A stretch of 64,000 nt of DNA from Azospirillum cavernae (GCF_003590795.1 NZ_QYUL01000001.1:451001-515000); one strand, 5' to 3'. Shown: positions 25,508-36,126, numbered from the stretch's first letter. Program-made: numbers and translations. Notes: generated by a model not told the origin, from the sequence alone.

Positions 25508-27496
25508 TTAAACGTCAATGTCATCCGCTTTCACGAATTTGGCATTGTCCTGGATGAATTTGAAGCGCAATTCCGGGCGTTTCCCCATAAGATCTTCAAC
25601 CAACGACCGGGTGCGCTCGCTGTCCTCGCGCTCTTCCGGGTCGGCGGCGTTGGGGACGACGACGCGCAGCAGGGTCCGTTTGATCGGATCCATGGTGGTG
25701 TCGCGCAACTGGGCGGGCATCATTTCGCCCAAGCCTTTGAATCGGCTGATGTCCGGCTTCTTGCCCTTGAATTGGCGGGCCAGAAGCTCGTCCTTGTGGG
25801 CGTCGTCGCGGGCGTAGACCTGCTTGTTGCCGTGGCTCAGGCGATAGAGCGGCGGCAGCGCCAGATACAGATGCCCGTTCTGAATCAGCCCCGGCATTTC
25901 CCGGTAGAAGAAGGTCATCAGCAGCGAGGCGATGTGCGCGCCGTCCACGTCGGCGTCGGTCATGATGATGACCCGCTCGTAACGCAGCTTGTCGCTGGAA
26001 AAATCCTTGCCGACGCCGCAGCCCAGCGCCTGGGTCAGGTCGTTCAACTCCTGATTCGCCTTCATCTTGTCGATGGAGGCGTTGGCGACGTTCAGGATCT
26101 TGCCGCGCAGGGGCAGGATCGCCTGGGTTTCCCGCTGGCGCGCCTGCTTGGCCGAACCGCCCGCCGAATCGCCCTCCACCAGGAAAATCTCGGTGCCTTC
26201 GGGGGAATTGCGCGAACAATCGGCCAGCTTGCCGGGCAGGCGCAGGCGGCGGGTCGCCGTCTTGCGGCCCAACTCCTTGGATTGCTTGCGCCGCGCCCGC
26301 TCCTCGGCCTTTTCGATCAACCGCTCCAACAGAGCGTTGGCCGAGGGCGGGTTGCCGGACAGCCAATGGTCGAAATGGTCCTTCACCGCCGCTTCGACCA
26401 GCTTTTGCGCCTCCGCCGTCACCAGCCTTTCCTTGGTCTGGCCCTGGAAATGCGGTTCGCGGATGAAGACCGACAGCAGGACGCAGGCGTCGCCCATCAC
26501 GTCGTCGGCGGTGACTTGCCCGGCGCGCTTGTTGTTGGTCAGTTCGCCATAGCTTTTCAGGCCGCGCGTCAGCGCCGCGCGCAGGCCCGCCTCGTGCGTG
26601 CCGCCCTGCGGGGTGGGAACCGTGTTGCAGTAGGTGTGCGAGAAACCTTCGTCATCGTCGGGCCACGCCACCGCCCACTCAACCCGGCCCTGGCCGTTGG
26701 GGAAATCCAACGACCCGGCGAAGGGGGAGGGGGTGAGCGTCTTGCGGTCCTTCAGCGCCGCCGTCAGGTAATCGAGCAGGCCGCCGGGGAAATGCAGGGT
26801 TTCGGCGGCGGGCGTCGTCGCGTCAGCCGCCAACAGCGCCGGGTCGCAGCTCCAGCGAATCTCGACGCCCCGGTACAGATAGGCCTTGGAGCGGGCCAGC
26901 CGATAGAGCCGGTGCGGCTCGAAGCGGGCGGTTTCGCCGAAAATCTCCGGATCGGCGTGGAAACGGATGGTGGTGCCGCGCCGGTTGACGTTGCCCTTGT
27001 TGGTCAACGGCCCTTGCGGCGTTCCCCGGCTGTACTCCTGCACGTAAAGCTGCTTGTCGCGGGCGACTTCCACCGTCAGACGATCCGACAGGGCGTTGAC
27101 CACCGACAGGCCGACGCCGTGCAGGCCGCCCGACGTCTCATAGACCTTGTTGGAGAATTTGCCGCCGGAGTGCAGCGTGGTCATGATGACCTCAAGCGCC
27201 GACTTGCCGGGGTATTTCGGGTGGTCGTCGATCGGGATGCCGCGCCCGTTGTCGCGCACCACAACCGTGCCGTCCAAGGTCAGTTCCAGGTCGATGCGGC
27301 TGGCGTGGCCGGCCACGGCCTCGTCCATCGCGTTGTCCAGAACCTCGGCGACGAGGTGGTGCAGCGCGCGGTCGTCGACGCCGCCGATGTACATGCCAGG
27401 GCGGCGGCGGACAGGCTCCAACCCCTCCAAAACCTCGATGTCTTGGGCGGAATAGCTGTCGGGCTTGCGGCCTGTGTTCTCGAAAAGATCGCTCAT
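25508..27496 (-). CDS. parE: DNA topoisomerase IV subunit B
   Basis: ATPase subunit of topoisomerase IV, which with ParC unlinks daughter chromosomes. GHKL ATPase motifs: LDNAMDEAVAGH, RDNGRGIPID and TLHSGGKF with GLHGVGLSVVNAL. The TOPRIM domain has LVEGDSAGGSAKQ and MTDADVDGAHI, and the QALGCGVGKDF segment after it is typical of ParE rather than GyrB. There is no GyrB-type C-terminal insertion; length is about 662 residues. The ATG at 27496 (MSDLFENT) is preferred to a longer form; its ribosome site is weak. parC is not in the window. Confidence 0.93.
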   Translation of the reverse strand: MSDLFENTGRKPDSYSAQDIEVLEGLEPVRRRPGMYIGGVDDRALHHLVAEVLDNAMDEAVAGHASRIDLELTLDGTVVVRDNGRGIPIDDHPKYPGKSALEVIMTTLHSGGKFSNKVYETSGGLHGVGLSVVNALSDRLTVEVARDKQLYVQEYSRGTPQGPLTNKGNVNRRGTTIRFHADPEIFGETARFEPHRLYRLARSKAYLYRGVEIRWSCDPALLAADATTPAAETLHFPGGLLDYLTAALKDRKTLTPSPFAGSLDFPNGQGRVEWAVAWPDDDEGFSHTYCNTVPTPQGGTHEAGLRAALTRGLKSYGELTNNKRAGQVTADDVMGDACVLLSVFIREPHFQGQTKERLVTAEAQKLVEAAVKDHFDHWLSGNPPSANALLERLIEKAEERARRKQSKELGRKTATRRLRLPGKLADCSRNSPEGTEIFLVEGDSAGGSAKQARQRETQAILPLRGKILNVANASIDKMKANQELNDLTQALGCGVGKDFSSDKLRYERVIIMTDADVDGAHIASLLMTFFYREMPGLIQNGHLYLALPPLYRLSHGNKQVYARDDAHKDELLARQFKGKKPDISRFKGLGEMMPAQLRDTTMDPIKRTLLRVVVPNAADPEEREDSERTRSLVEDLMGKRPELRFKFIQDNAKFVKADDIDV

Positions 27497-27605
27497 GGGG
27501 GCTATGGTAGGAATTTCGTCAGGGGTGCGCAAGCGCATCCTGTGGGGCTTATATACCGAGGCCACAAGCTTTGGTGCGTCAAATTTTCACGACAGCGAGG
27601 GTCCG

Positions 27606-28001
27606 ATGAGCGAAGGCGCGGGATATGACTTCAACAATGGCCCGACGTTGCGGGCCATCGCCATGCCGGCGGACACCAACCCGAACGGCGACATCTTCGG
27701 CGGCTGGCTGTTGGCGCAGATGGATTTGGCGGGCGGCACCGTGGCGGTGCGCCGGTCTGGCGGCCGGGTCGCCACCGTCGGGATCGAGGCGATGACCTTC
27801 CACAAGCCGGTCTTCGTCGGCGACGAGGTGAGCTGCTTCGCCACGATGGAACGGGTCGGGCGGACGTCGATGCGGGTGCGCATCGAAACCTGGGTCCGCC
27901 GGGAACGCTCGGGCGCGGAGCCGATCAAGGTGACGGAGGGCGTCTTCACCTACGTCGCCATCGGCGAAGACCGCAAGCCGCGCGAGGTTCCGCCGGAGTG
28001 A
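27606..28001 (+). CDS. yciA: Acyl-CoA thioesterase, YciA family
   Basis: Single hotdog-domain thioesterase of 131 residues that hydrolyses acyl-CoAs to free acids and CoA. The hallmark NPNGDIFGGWLLAQMD includes the active-site Asp, and the FHKPVFVGDEV strand follows, as in YciA. Ribosome site GAGGG lies just before the ATG at 27606. It is divergent from parE. A palindromic intergenic repeat follows it, before the ModE-like gene on the other strand. Physiological acyl group not deducible. Confidence 0.9.
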   Translation: MSEGAGYDFNNGPTLRAIAMPADTNPNGDIFGGWLLAQMDLAGGTVAVRRSGGRVATVGIEAMTFHKPVFVGDEVSCFATMERVGRTSMRVRIETWVRRERSGAEPIKVTEGVFTYVAIGEDRKPREVPPE

Positions 28002-28027
28002 GGGGCGGGCGGTTTGCCGAGCATTTT

Positions 28028-28134
28028 CCCCCTCCCTAACCCTCCCCCGCTTCGCGGGAGAGGGAACTCCGCTTCAGGCCGACAAGGCGTCTGTCTCCCT
28101 CTCCCGCGTGAGCGGGGGAGGGCCGGGGAGGGGG
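28028..28134. repeat. Large imperfect palindromic intergenic repeat
   Basis: Two arms rich in CCCTCCC/GGGAGGG face each other (28028-28065 and 28096-28134), each containing its own small CCCGC..GCGGG hairpin, around a 30-base centre. This type of dispersed intergenic palindrome is common in GC-rich proteobacterial genomes. It lies between convergent genes, where it can also end transcription. Confidence 0.75.
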
Positions 28135-28147
28135 CCACGCCGCGCGC

Positions 28148-28564
28148 TCACCCCTCCGCGCAGCCCGGCGCCAGCCCTGGATCGCTGGCGAAGCTGCCGT
28201 CGTCCACCGTTTTGTCCGCGCCATAGTCCGGGTTGACCGACGCTTGCAGCGCGGCCAGCCGGTGGGCGGTGGCGACGTGGGCTTCGCGCTCGACGGCGCG
28301 GTAATGGTCGATGACCTGGGCGCCGAAGGCGGTCAGCACGGTGCCGCCGCCCTGGCGCCCGCCAACGGCGGCGCTGACCACCGGCTCGCGGAAGATGCGG
28401 TTGAGGTCGTCCACCAGCAGCCACGCCCGGCGGTAGGACATGCCCAGCGCCCGCCCAGCGGCGGAGATCGAGCCGGTGTCCCGGATCCGCTCCAACAGCA
28501 TGATCTTTCCCGGCCCGATGGAACCGGCGGGATCGAAATCAATGCGGATGCGCATGCGGGTCAT
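28148..28564 (-). CDS. ModE-like winged helix-turn-helix regulator
   Basis: One-domain homologue of the DNA-binding half of the molybdate regulator ModE, without the molybdate-binding MOP domain. The diagnostic run is IGPGKIMLLERIRDTGSISA, then ALGMSYRRAWLLVDDLN and GGRQGGGTVLTAFG. About 138 residues from the ATG at 28564; a TTG at 28591 overlapping the upstream stop is an alternative. A ribosome site AAAGG is 12 bases upstream of the ATG. It sits in an operon directly behind a PLP-dependent enzyme. Such one-domain proteins often sense other anions or metal-related cues; the target is unknown. Confidence 0.82.
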   Translation of the reverse strand: MTRMRIRIDFDPAGSIGPGKIMLLERIRDTGSISAAGRALGMSYRRAWLLVDDLNRIFREPVVSAAVGGRQGGGTVLTAFGAQVIDHYRAVEREAHVATAHRLAALQASVNPDYGADKTVDDGSFASDPGLAPGCAEG

Positions 28565-28587
28565 GCCGTGCTTCAGCCTTTCGAAAA

Positions 28588-29706
28588 TCAACGCGCCGCC
28601 GAGGCCAACCCCTCGTCGCTCCAGCGCCCGGCGCGGAAGAAATCCTCCACCCGCGCCATCCAGGGATCAATATCAATCCCCGAGGCGTTCAGCCAGTCGC
28701 GGTTGAAGTAGGTGCCGCTGTAGCGTTCGCCCGGATCGCAGATCAGCGTCGCGACGCTGCCCCGCCGCCCCTCGCGCGCCATCTCGGCGATCAGGCTGAT
28801 GGAGCCGATCAGGTTGGTGCCGGTCGATCCGCCGCAGGAACGCCCCAGCCGGTCGCGCAGAACCCAGGCGGCGGCGATGCTGGCGGCGTCGGGCACACGG
28901 ATCATCCGGTCGATCACGCCGGGCTGGAAAGACGCCTCGACGGTCGGGCGGCCAATCCCCTCGATGCCCGATCCGCGCCCGACGGTCGCCGCCGGGTTGT
29001 CGTCGCGGAAGCCGTCGAAGAAGGCCGAATGTTCCGGGTCGGCGACGCAGACCCGCGTCGGCAGGCGGCGGTAGCGGACAAAGCGCCCCATGGTGGCCGA
29101 GGTGCCGCCGGTGCCGGCCCCGCAGACGATCCAATCGGGGGTCGGGTGCGGCTCGTGCGCCAACTGCTCGAAAATCGACTGGGCGATGTTGTTGTTGCCG
29201 CGCCAATCGGTGGCGCGCTCGGCGTAGGTGAACTGGTCCATGAAATGGCCGCCATTGTCGCGGGCCAGCCGCCGGGCCTCCGAACAGACCTCCGACGCTT
29301 GGTCCACCATGTGGCAGCGCCCGCCGTAAAACTCGATCTGGGCGATCTTGGCGGGGGAGGTGCCGCGCGGCATGACGGCGATGAAGGGCAACTCCAGCAA
29401 CTGGGCGAAATAGGCCTCCGACACGGCGGTGGAGCCGCTTGACGCCTCGATCACCGTGGAGCCTTCGCGGATCCAGCCGTTGCACAGCGCGTAGAGGAAC
29501 AGCGACCGCCCCAGCCGGTGTTTCAGGCTGCCGGTGGGGTGGGTGGATTCGTCCTTCAGATACAGCGTGATTCCCGGCGTGGCGGGCAGCGGCAGCCGCA
29601 ACAGATGCGTGTCGGCGGAACGGTTCACGTCCGCCTCGATGCGCCGCAACGCCTCGTCAAGCCAGGAGCGGGGGGCGAAGGACGGGGTGGAAGGGTGGGC
29701 GGTCAT
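28588..29706 (-). CDS. PLP-dependent cysteine-synthase-family enzyme
   Basis: Fold-type II PLP enzyme of about 372 residues, similar to cysteine synthases and diaminopropionate/cystathionine synthase-like enzymes. The likely Schiff-base lysine is Lys62 in [11 protein letters not shown]; the usual consensus is PxGSxKDR, and the Asp-to-His change (KHR) is typical of a separate subgroup. The substrate Asn-loop is ASSGSTAV, the phosphate-binding loop [10 protein letters not shown], and the C-terminal pyridine-N-binding Ser/Cys region lies near [10 protein letters not shown]. The ATG at 29706 is chosen for its AGGA site. It is followed by the ModE-like gene with little spacing. The exact product is uncertain. 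Confidence 0.85.
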   Translation of the reverse strand: MTAHPSTPSFAPRSWLDEALRRIEADVNRSADTHLLRLPLPATPGITLYLKDESTHPTGSLKHRLGRSLFLYALCNGWIREGSTVIEASSGSTAVSEAYFAQLLELPFIAVMPRGTSPAKIAQIEFYGGRCHMVDQASEVCSEARRLARDNGGHFMDQFTYAERATDWRGNNNIAQSIFEQLAHEPHPTPDWIVCGAGTGGTSATMGRFVRYRRLPTRVCVADPEHSAFFDGFRDDNPAATVGRGSGIEGIGRPTVEASFQPGVIDRMIRVPDAASIAAAWVLRDRLGRSCGGSTGTNLIGSISLIAEMAREGRRGSVATLICDPGERYSGTYFNRDWLNASGIDIDPWMARVEDFFRAGRWSDEGLASAAR

Positions 29707-29840
29707 GGAATCCTGTCCAGAAAACGAACTCATCCAGAGCGCGGATGGTTTCGGCGCTCACCCTATTCCACACCAGATATTCGGGCAATAGGGCGCCAGC
29801 AGGGACGCCCCGTCGCCCGATGATGAAGTCGCGTCCCGCC

Positions 29841-31529
29841 TTACCCCTGGCGGATGCGGGAGAGGAAGGTGGAGACTTCGGCCTGCATCCGTTCCGATTG
29901 GCTGGAGACCGCGCGGGCGGCGGCGGCGACCTCGGCGGACGCGCTGCCGGTCGCGGTGGCGTGGCTGCACACCATGGTCAGGCTGTTGGAGACCGAGGCG
30001 ACGCCTTGGGCGGCCTCGTTCACGTTGGCGCTGATGTTGCGGGTGGCGGCCCCTTGCTCCTCGATGGCGGCGGAGATGCTCGACGCCACGCTGTTGACGG
30101 TTTCGATGACGCCGCCGACCCCGCGCATCGCCTCGACCACCGACGCGGTGGCCGACGTCATCGCTTCGATCTGCGCCTGGACGTCGTCGGTCGCCTTGGC
30201 GGTTTGGTTGGCGAGATTCTTGACCTCCGACGCGACGACGGCGAAGCCCTTGCCCGCTTCACCGGCCCGCGCCGCCTCGATGGTGGCGTTCAGCGCCAGC
30301 AGATTGGTTTGCGCGGCGATGCTGCGAATCAGGTCCACCACCTCAACCGTGCGCTTGGCCACGCTGTCGAGCTGTTCGATCAGTTGGTAGGTGCGGCGGA
30401 CGTCCTCCACCGCGCGGCTCGAACCGGCGGTCGATTCGGCGACCTGCTGGGCGATTTCGCGGATCGACCCGGCAAGCTGTTCGGTCGCCTCGGCCACGGC
30501 GTTGACGTTGTCCGACGTGTGGCCGGACGCTTGGGCGGCGCTGTCCATCAGACGCGTGGTCTGCTCCGCCCCGCCGCTCATCGCGCTGGAGGTGGCGGTC
30601 AGCTTGCCCGCCGCGTCGGCGACGGAGCGGACGAGGCCGCCGACCGTGCGCTCGAAATCATCGGCGAAGCGGATCATGGCGGCCCGGCGTTCGGCGGCGG
30701 ACTGGCTTTCCATCGCGGCCTGATTGGCGCGCAGCTGAGTCGCCTCAATGGCGGTCTGGCGGAGGATTTCGACCGATTGGGCCAGGGTTCCCACCTCGTC
30801 GCGGCGGTCGGCGCCCTCCACCTTGGTGGACAGGTCGCCCTTGGCGATGCTGCCGGTGGCGTCGCTCAGCCGGTTCAGTCCGGTGGAGATGCTCGACACC
30901 ATGCGGAAGCCAAGGCCGCCCAGCAGCAGCGCGCCGACGATGGTCGCCGCCAGCGTTTCCAGCAGGACGGAGCGGAAGGCGGCGTCCACGTCGTCGATGT
31001 AGACGCCGGTCGCCAGCAGCCAGCCCCACGGCTCATACGCCACGGTGTAGACCAGCTTGGGCTGCGGTTCGGTCCCGGTCGCCTTGGGGAAATGGTAGGT
31101 CAGGAAACCGCCGCCGCCGCGCGACAGCCGGGCCAGTTCCTTCACCACGAAAACGCCGTTGATGTCCTTGAACTCGGCCAGCTTCCTGGTGCCTTCCACA
31201 TCCGGGCGGATGGGGTGGAACATGTTCGTGCCGTCATACTCGTAGGCGAACATGTATTCGTTGCCGGAAAAGCGCAGGGGGCGCAGCGTGTCCTTGACGC
31301 GCTTTTGCGCCTCCTCCTTGCTGAACTCGCCCTTGGCGGCGCGCTCGTCGTAGGATTTCAGGATCGTGAGCGAGGATTCCACCACCGCCCGGATCGAGTT
31401 CTCATACCCGGCGACCATCATGGCTCGCTTGGCGTAGGCCGACCAAACGCCAGCCGCGAGGATGGCGACGATGAACAGCCCCTGAAGGATCAGGAGTTTC
31501 GCACGGATGCTGTGGACGGAAATGCGCAT
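29841..31529 (-). CDS. Methyl-accepting chemotaxis protein with single Cache domain
   Basis: Membrane chemoreceptor of about 562 residues. TM1 is near residues 10-30 ([19 protein letters not shown]). A periplasmic sCache-type domain follows ([20 protein letters not shown], then [18 protein letters not shown]), TM2 is near 190-210, then HAMP ([20 protein letters not shown]) and the coiled-coil signalling domain. The hairpin tip carries the [20 protein letters not shown] sequence that docks CheA/CheW. Cache domains of this shape bind small carboxylates or amines; ligand unknown. No che genes are adjacent. Ribosome site AGAGGG precedes the ATG at 31529. Confidence 0.93.
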   Translation of the reverse strand: MRISVHSIRAKLLILQGLFIVAILAAGVWSAYAKRAMMVAGYENSIRAVVESSLTILKSYDERAAKGEFSKEEAQKRVKDTLRPLRFSGNEYMFAYEYDGTNMFHPIRPDVEGTRKLAEFKDINGVFVVKELARLSRGGGGFLTYHFPKATGTEPQPKLVYTVAYEPWGWLLATGVYIDDVDAAFRSVLLETLAATIVGALLLGGLGFRMVSSISTGLNRLSDATGSIAKGDLSTKVEGADRRDEVGTLAQSVEILRQTAIEATQLRANQAAMESQSAAERRAAMIRFADDFERTVGGLVRSVADAAGKLTATSSAMSGGAEQTTRLMDSAAQASGHTSDNVNAVAEATEQLAGSIREIAQQVAESTAGSSRAVEDVRRTYQLIEQLDSVAKRTVEVVDLIRSIAAQTNLLALNATIEAARAGEAGKGFAVVASEVKNLANQTAKATDDVQAQIEAMTSATASVVEAMRGVGGVIETVNSVASSISAAIEEQGAATRNISANVNEAAQGVASVSNSLTMVCSHATATGSASAEVAAAARAVSSQSERMQAEVSTFLSRIRQG

Positions 31530-31790
31530 GGCGCCCTCTGCTGGTCTTGGTATTTTTTGTTTTAAAACAATGGTTTGCTGAGAATTCCGCTCGAATTCCC
31601 CGCTTGTCATGCGTGAAATCATACGGCTTATTTCAGAGACGCAACATACTAGGGTATACCCTGACGGGTGTTCTGTGACGGAATGCCGCGCTTGACTCGC
31701 GCCGGATCACCACAGGGTAAAGGCTGGTCAAACCGTACAAACCCACGCGGCGTCTTACTCAACCGCGCCGACTCTGGCAGACTGGCTTCC

Positions 31791-32522
31791 ATGACGCTGA
31801 TCGCTTATCCGCTCTCGGGAGCTTTGCCCGACATCCGCCCGGCCCGCGCCACGCGTGACTGGATCGACGCCCTGCCGGAGCAATATGGCTACCGCTGTTT
31901 GCCCCTGAACATCGCCAGCATGCATGGCTGGGAGGTGTGCAGCCCCTGCCGGGTGACGGCGGTGTGGAACGGCGGAACCGGGGTGGACGCCATCCAGGTG
32001 ACGGCGGAGGAGGCGCACGCGCTGATCCCCGCCAGCCATTTCGGCAGCGGGGTGTTGACCTTCCACGTCGCTGTGCTGTTCCGCACGCCGCCGGGGGTCA
32101 ATCTGATGGTCACGGGGCCGATCAACCACCCCAAGCATGGGATCATGGGGTTGTCGGGAATCATCGAAACCGATTGGTCGCCCTATCCCTTCACCATGAA
32201 CTGGAAATTCACCGCGCCCGACGTGCCGGTGACGTGGGAGAAGGGGGAACCCTACGCCCATCTGATGCCGATCCAACGCGGTCTGCTGGAAAGCCTGGAG
32301 CCGGAGGTGCGCGACCTGGACAGCGACCCGGAGACGGCGGCGCAATACCGCCACTGGGCTGCCTCGCGCAGCCAGTTCAACGCCGATTTGCAAACCCCCG
32401 GCAGCAGCGCCGCGCAAGAGCGTTGGCAGAAGGGCTATTACCGGGGCAAACAGCCCGACGGCGGCGACGGCCCGCCCGACCATGAAATCAAGGTCCGGCC
32501 CAAGCCTTTTCCCGGACGATGA
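31791..32522 (+). CDS. DUF6065 family protein
   Basis: Function unknown. The sequence matches the DUF6065 pattern: short N-terminal LIAYPLSGALPDIRPARATR, RCLPLNIASMHGWEV with a conserved histidine, SHFGSGVLTFH, GPINHPKHGIMGLSGIIE and FTMNWKFTAPDVPVTWEKGE. About 243 residues, no signal peptide, with a charged C-terminal tail. The ATG at 31791 matches the start of homology; the frame is open further up but the composition there is not protein-like. The upstream gap, shared with the chemoreceptor gene, contains a perfect 12-base palindrome AGGGTATACCCT at 31651-31662. Confidence 0.75.
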   Translation: MTLIAYPLSGALPDIRPARATRDWIDALPEQYGYRCLPLNIASMHGWEVCSPCRVTAVWNGGTGVDAIQVTAEEAHALIPASHFGSGVLTFHVAVLFRTPPGVNLMVTGPINHPKHGIMGLSGIIETDWSPYPFTMNWKFTAPDVPVTWEKGEPYAHLMPIQRGLLESLEPEVRDLDSDPETAAQYRHWAASRSQFNADLQTPGSSAAQERWQKGYYRGKQPDGGDGPPDHEIKVRPKPFPGR

Positions 32523-32663
32523 TCGTCTGGGATCGTTTGGGGCGTCAATTGCGGCCTTGACGCATCCAGCGCCCAGCCTTGTTCGCGAAAGGCTGGTCTT
32601 TGCCCGACCAAAACGGTAGAAAATGCAACGGTTTGGCGTGGCAGGGGCGGGGCTGTTCCGAGA

Positions 32664-32960
32664 ATGCAGCATTGGCTCGACGACGACGCGGCGCTCTGCT
32701 CGATCGAGATCTTGTCCGAGGCGGTCGAGCGCACCTGCGTTCCCGGCATTCTGGAACTGCGCATGCTGCGCAACGCCCTGCGCGAGGCGGTGAAGTCCAA
32801 GACCACGGAAGCGGTGAAGACCGCCTTTGGCATGTTCGCGCGGGTGGACCGCGATTACCGCCGCCGCATCGCGCATGAGGCGTTGACCTTGGCCGCTCAG
32901 CAAAAGGGCCGCTTCGCCCCGCGCGAACGGGTGGTTCGTCGGACGCGCATGGTGGTGTGA
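32664..32960 (+). CDS. Small hypothetical helical protein (98 aa)
   Basis: Not recognised. Predicted helical throughout ([20 protein letters not shown], then [14 protein letters not shown]), with a basic end [10 protein letters not shown]. Strong third-position GC bias supports coding. No clear ribosome site before the ATG. It lies between the DUF6065 gene and glgB on the same strand, 89 bases before the glgB ATG. No signal peptide or membrane helix. Confidence 0.55.
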   Translation: MQHWLDDDAALCSIEILSEAVERTCVPGILELRMLRNALREAVKSKTTEAVKTAFGMFARVDRDYRRRIAHEALTLAAQQKGRFAPRERVVRRTRMVV

Positions 32961-33049
32961 GGACGGCGCTCCGCTCCGCATGTCCATGGTGCGCTGGGGC
33001 TGGCCCCTGTATGGTCAGTGGGAACAACGATAGGGCAGGGGTTCAACCG

Positions 33050-35305
33050 ATGGCCAGCGACACGACGACGACGGGATCCTCCGACGACGGGCGCATGATC
33101 GAAGAGCGCGCCTTGCGCGACGCGGCCATCGCCATCGCGCGGGCCGAGCATGGCGACCCCTTCGCGGTTCTCGGCATGCACCAGAGCGGGCCGGGCCAAC
33201 CGATCGAGGTGCGCGCCTTCGTTCCCGGCGCCGAACGTCTGTGGGTGATCGACAGCGCCACCGGCGACGCGGCGGGGGAGGCCCAGCCCGTTCTGGCGGA
33301 CGGCTTCTTCGCCGTCACCCTGACCGACCGGACGCAGCGCTTCCGCTACCGCCTGCGCGTCCAATTTCCGCTGGCGACGGAGGAGTTCGACGACGCCTAC
33401 CGCTTCGGCCCGGTGCTGGGCGAGTTGGACATTCACCTGTTGGGCGAAGGCACCCATCTGCGCGCGTTCGAGCGGCTGGGCGCCCACCCGCGCGCCATCG
33501 ACGGCGTTCCCGGCGTCGCCTTCGCCCTTTGGGCGCCCAACGCGCGGACGGTCAGCGTGGTGGGCGATTTCAACAATTGGGATGGCCGCCGCCTGCCGAT
33601 GCGCCGCCGGGGCGTGTCGGGCCTGTGGGACATCTTCGTGCCGCACGCCGCCCCCGGCCAGCGTTACAAGTTCGAGGTGCGCGGCCCCGACGGCCATCTG
33701 ATGCCGGCCAAGGCCGACCCCTACGCCTTCCAGGCGGAAATGCGCCCGCACACCGCGTCGGTCATCCATGGCCTGCCGCCCTATGATTGGCAGGATTCGG
33801 CGTGGCGGGAACGCCGCGTCCAAACATCCGACCGCAACGCGGCGGTGTCGATCTATGAGGTGCATCTGGGGTCCTGGGCACGGGCGCCGGAGGAGGGCGA
33901 CTGTTTCCTGACCTATCGCGAACTGGCCGAGCGGCTGATCCCCTACGTCGTCGATCTGGGATTCACCCACATCGAACTGCTGCCGATCACCGAGCATCCC
34001 TTTGATGGTTCCTGGGGCTACCAGCCCATCGGGCTTTACGCCCCGACCAGCCGCCACGGCACGCCGGAGGATTTCAAGGAATTCGTGGATTCCTGCCACC
34101 AGGCCGGGTTGGGCGTGCTGCTGGATTGGGTGCCGGGGCATTTCCCGACCGATCCGCACGGGCTTGGCCTGTTCGACGGCACCCATCTGTACGAGCACGC
34201 CGACCCGCGCCAGGGCTTCCACCAGGATTGGAACACCCTGATCTACAATTTCGGGCGGCGGGAGGTGCAAAATTTCCTGCTGGGCAACGCGCTGTTCTGG
34301 CTCGACCAATATCGGTTGGACGGGCTGCGCGTCGACGCCGTGGCCTCCATGCTCTATCTCGACTACAGCCGGAAGGAGGGGGAGTGGATCCCCAACGAGT
34401 TCGGCGGGCGGGAGAATCTGGAGTCCATCGCCTTCCTGAAGCGGATGAACGAGCTGGTCTATGGCGAGCATCCCGGCGCGATGACGGTGGCGGAGGAATC
34501 GACCTCCTGGCCGATGGTGTCGCGCCCCACCTATCTGGGCGGTCTGGGCTTCGGCTACAAATGGAACATGGGCTGGATGCACGACACCCTGTCCTACATG
34601 CAGTGCGACCCGATCCACCGGCGCTACCACCACCACCAGATGACCTTCGGGCTGATCTATCAGTTCTCCGAAAACTTCGTCCTGCCGCTCAGCCATGACG
34701 AGGTGGTGCATGGCAAAGGCTCGCTGATCGAGAAGATGCCGGGCGACGAGTGGCAGAAATTCGCCAATCTGCGCGCCTATTACGGCTTCATGTTCGCCCA
34801 TCCCGGCAAAAAGCTGCTGTTCATGGGGGCCGAATTCGCCCAACGCCGCGAATGGACGGAGGCGCAGAGCCTGGATTGGCATCTGCTGGACCAGCCGCTG
34901 CACCGGGGCGTCCATGACCTGATCCGCGACCTGAACCGCCTGTACCGCGAACTGGCCCCGCTGCACCGCACCGACTGCGATTCCTCGGGCTTCGAGTGGA
35001 TCGAATCGAACGACAGCGAGAATTCGGTCTTCACCTTCCTGCGCAAGGCCGACGATTCCGGGCACATCGTGGTGGTGGTCTGCAACTTCACCCCAGTGCC
35101 GCGCCAAGGCTACCGCATCGGCGTGCCGCTGCCGGGCCGCTATGTCGAGCGGCTGAACACCGACGCCCCGGAATATGGCGGCGGCGGCGTCGGCAACGGC
35201 GGCGTGGTCGTGGCCGAACCGACAAGCTGGCATGGCCGCACCCACTCCCTGCCCCTGACCCTGCCGCCGCTGGCGACGCTGATTTTGGAGCGGTGGGAAG
35301 AATAA
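33050..35305 (+). CDS. glgB: 1,4-alpha-glucan branching enzyme
   Basis: Introduces alpha-1,6 branches into glycogen (GH13_9). The N-terminal extension domain ([12 protein letters not shown]) and CBM48 ([20 protein letters not shown]) are followed by the catalytic barrel with [19 protein letters not shown], nucleophile Asp429 in [14 protein letters not shown], acid/base Glu482 in [10 protein letters not shown], and [12 protein letters not shown]. The C-terminal beta-domain ends in [13 protein letters not shown]. Length about 751 residues, full. The ATG at 33050 is supported by CAGGGG upstream. It starts a glycogen cluster also holding glgX and malQ; synthase and ADP-glucose pyrophosphorylase genes are not in the window. 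Confidence 0.96.
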   Translation: MASDTTTTGSSDDGRMIEERALRDAAIAIARAEHGDPFAVLGMHQSGPGQPIEVRAFVPGAERLWVIDSATGDAAGEAQPVLADGFFAVTLTDRTQRFRYRLRVQFPLATEEFDDAYRFGPVLGELDIHLLGEGTHLRAFERLGAHPRAIDGVPGVAFALWAPNARTVSVVGDFNNWDGRRLPMRRRGVSGLWDIFVPHAAPGQRYKFEVRGPDGHLMPAKADPYAFQAEMRPHTASVIHGLPPYDWQDSAWRERRVQTSDRNAAVSIYEVHLGSWARAPEEGDCFLTYRELAERLIPYVVDLGFTHIELLPITEHPFDGSWGYQPIGLYAPTSRHGTPEDFKEFVDSCHQAGLGVLLDWVPGHFPTDPHGLGLFDGTHLYEHADPRQGFHQDWNTLIYNFGRREVQNFLLGNALFWLDQYRLDGLRVDAVASMLYLDYSRKEGEWIPNEFGGRENLESIAFLKRMNELVYGEHPGAMTVAEESTSWPMVSRPTYLGGLGFGYKWNMGWMHDTLSYMQCDPIHRRYHHHQMTFGLIYQFSENFVLPLSHDEVVHGKGSLIEKMPGDEWQKFANLRAYYGFMFAHPGKKLLFMGAEFAQRREWTEAQSLDWHLLDQPLHRGVHDLIRDLNRLYRELAPLHRTDCDSSGFEWIESNDSENSVFTFLRKADDSGHIVVVVCNFTPVPRQGYRIGVPLPGRYVERLNTDAPEYGGGGVGNGGVVVAEPTSWHGRTHSLPLTLPPLATLILERWEE

Positions 35306-35422
35306 CGCCTTTCTAATGATCGGCGCCGACGTTTAAGCAACCTTGACGGGGGCATGGGGAGGCTTTCTTATTTGATTGTTGCGCGTTCTTTCTGGAGACG
35401 GACTTTGTCGGAGGAGGCGCCG

Positions 35423-35740
35423 ATGACTGAGAGCAAGCCGCCGCCATCCGCCGCCGACGTCGTCCAGACGTTGAGGGCGAACCGCGAGGCGTTGCGTCAG
35501 CGGGGCGTGCTTCACGCCTCCGTGTTCGGATCGGTTGTTCGTGGCGAGGCTGGCGCGGACAGCGACATCGACATCTTGATCGACATCGCCCCGGATCGGC
35601 CCATGGGGATGTTCGAGTACACGCGCGTCACGTTGGACATCGCCGATCTGTTCGACCGACCAACCGATGTGGTGGAGCGCAAACGCCTCAGCCCTGCGTT
35701 GCGGGACCGTGTGATTCGGGAATCCGTGGATGCCTTCTAA
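35423..35740 (+). CDS. mntA: MntA-type nucleotidyltransferase antitoxin
   Basis: Minimal nucleotidyltransferase of 105 residues. The polymerase-beta motif GSVVRGEAGADSDIDILID gives Gly36-Ser37 and the metal-binding Asp48 and Asp50. In HepT/MntA systems this protein inactivates the HepT toxin by adding AMP to a tyrosine. Ribosome site GAGGAGG (35411-35417) precedes the ATG at 35423. It overlaps the following hepT by 11 bases. The pair lies between glgB and glgX, where it has no metabolic link, which suggests acquisition. Confidence 0.85.
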   Translation: MTESKPPPSAADVVQTLRANREALRQRGVLHASVFGSVVRGEAGADSDIDILIDIAPDRPMGMFEYTRVTLDIADLFDRPTDVVERKRLSPALRDRVIRESVDAF

Positions 35741-36083
35741 ATCGCCGCGCAAGCGTCTTGAAGACATCGCCACCAACATTGCGGCCATCGACTCGTTCGT
35801 CGCCGGAATGGGCTTTGATGAGTTTTTGGCGGATCAAAAAACCTGTTACGCGGTTTTGCGCGCGCTTGAAATCATATCAGAGGCGTCGCGCCGATTGCCG
35901 GACGCAATCAAGGAGCGCCATTCCAACATTGATTGGCCTGCGGTCGCCGGGGCCGGAAACATTTACCGCCATGATTATGACAGCGTGGACGACGCCCGCG
36001 TCTGGCACACGATTAAAAACGAACTGCATCCTTTGAACGCGGCGATGATCGCCGAACTGGCGTTGCTGCGGGAGGTCGAATGA
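35730..36083 (+). CDS. hepT: HepT-like ribonuclease toxin (DUF86)
   Basis: HEPN-domain RNase of 117 residues, toxin partner of the preceding nucleotidyltransferase. The active-site and AMPylation region reads NIYRHDYDSVDD (residues 77-88): the His-x-Tyr element is His81-x-Tyr83. The arginine (Arg80) is directly before the histidine rather than four to six residues ahead as in the textbook RX4-6HXY form; this is a recognised sub-type ending AGNxYRHDY. The rest is helical (YAVLRALEIISEASRRLPD). Overlapping genes mean coupled synthesis. Confidence 0.85.
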   Translation: MPSKSPRKRLEDIATNIAAIDSFVAGMGFDEFLADQKTCYAVLRALEIISEASRRLPDAIKERHSNIDWPAVAGAGNIYRHDYDSVDDARVWHTIKNELHPLNAAMIAELALLREVE

Positions 36084-36126
36084 TGACCGTTTCCGGACGC
36101 CGCCCTGATCGCAAGGTTTCCCCCTG

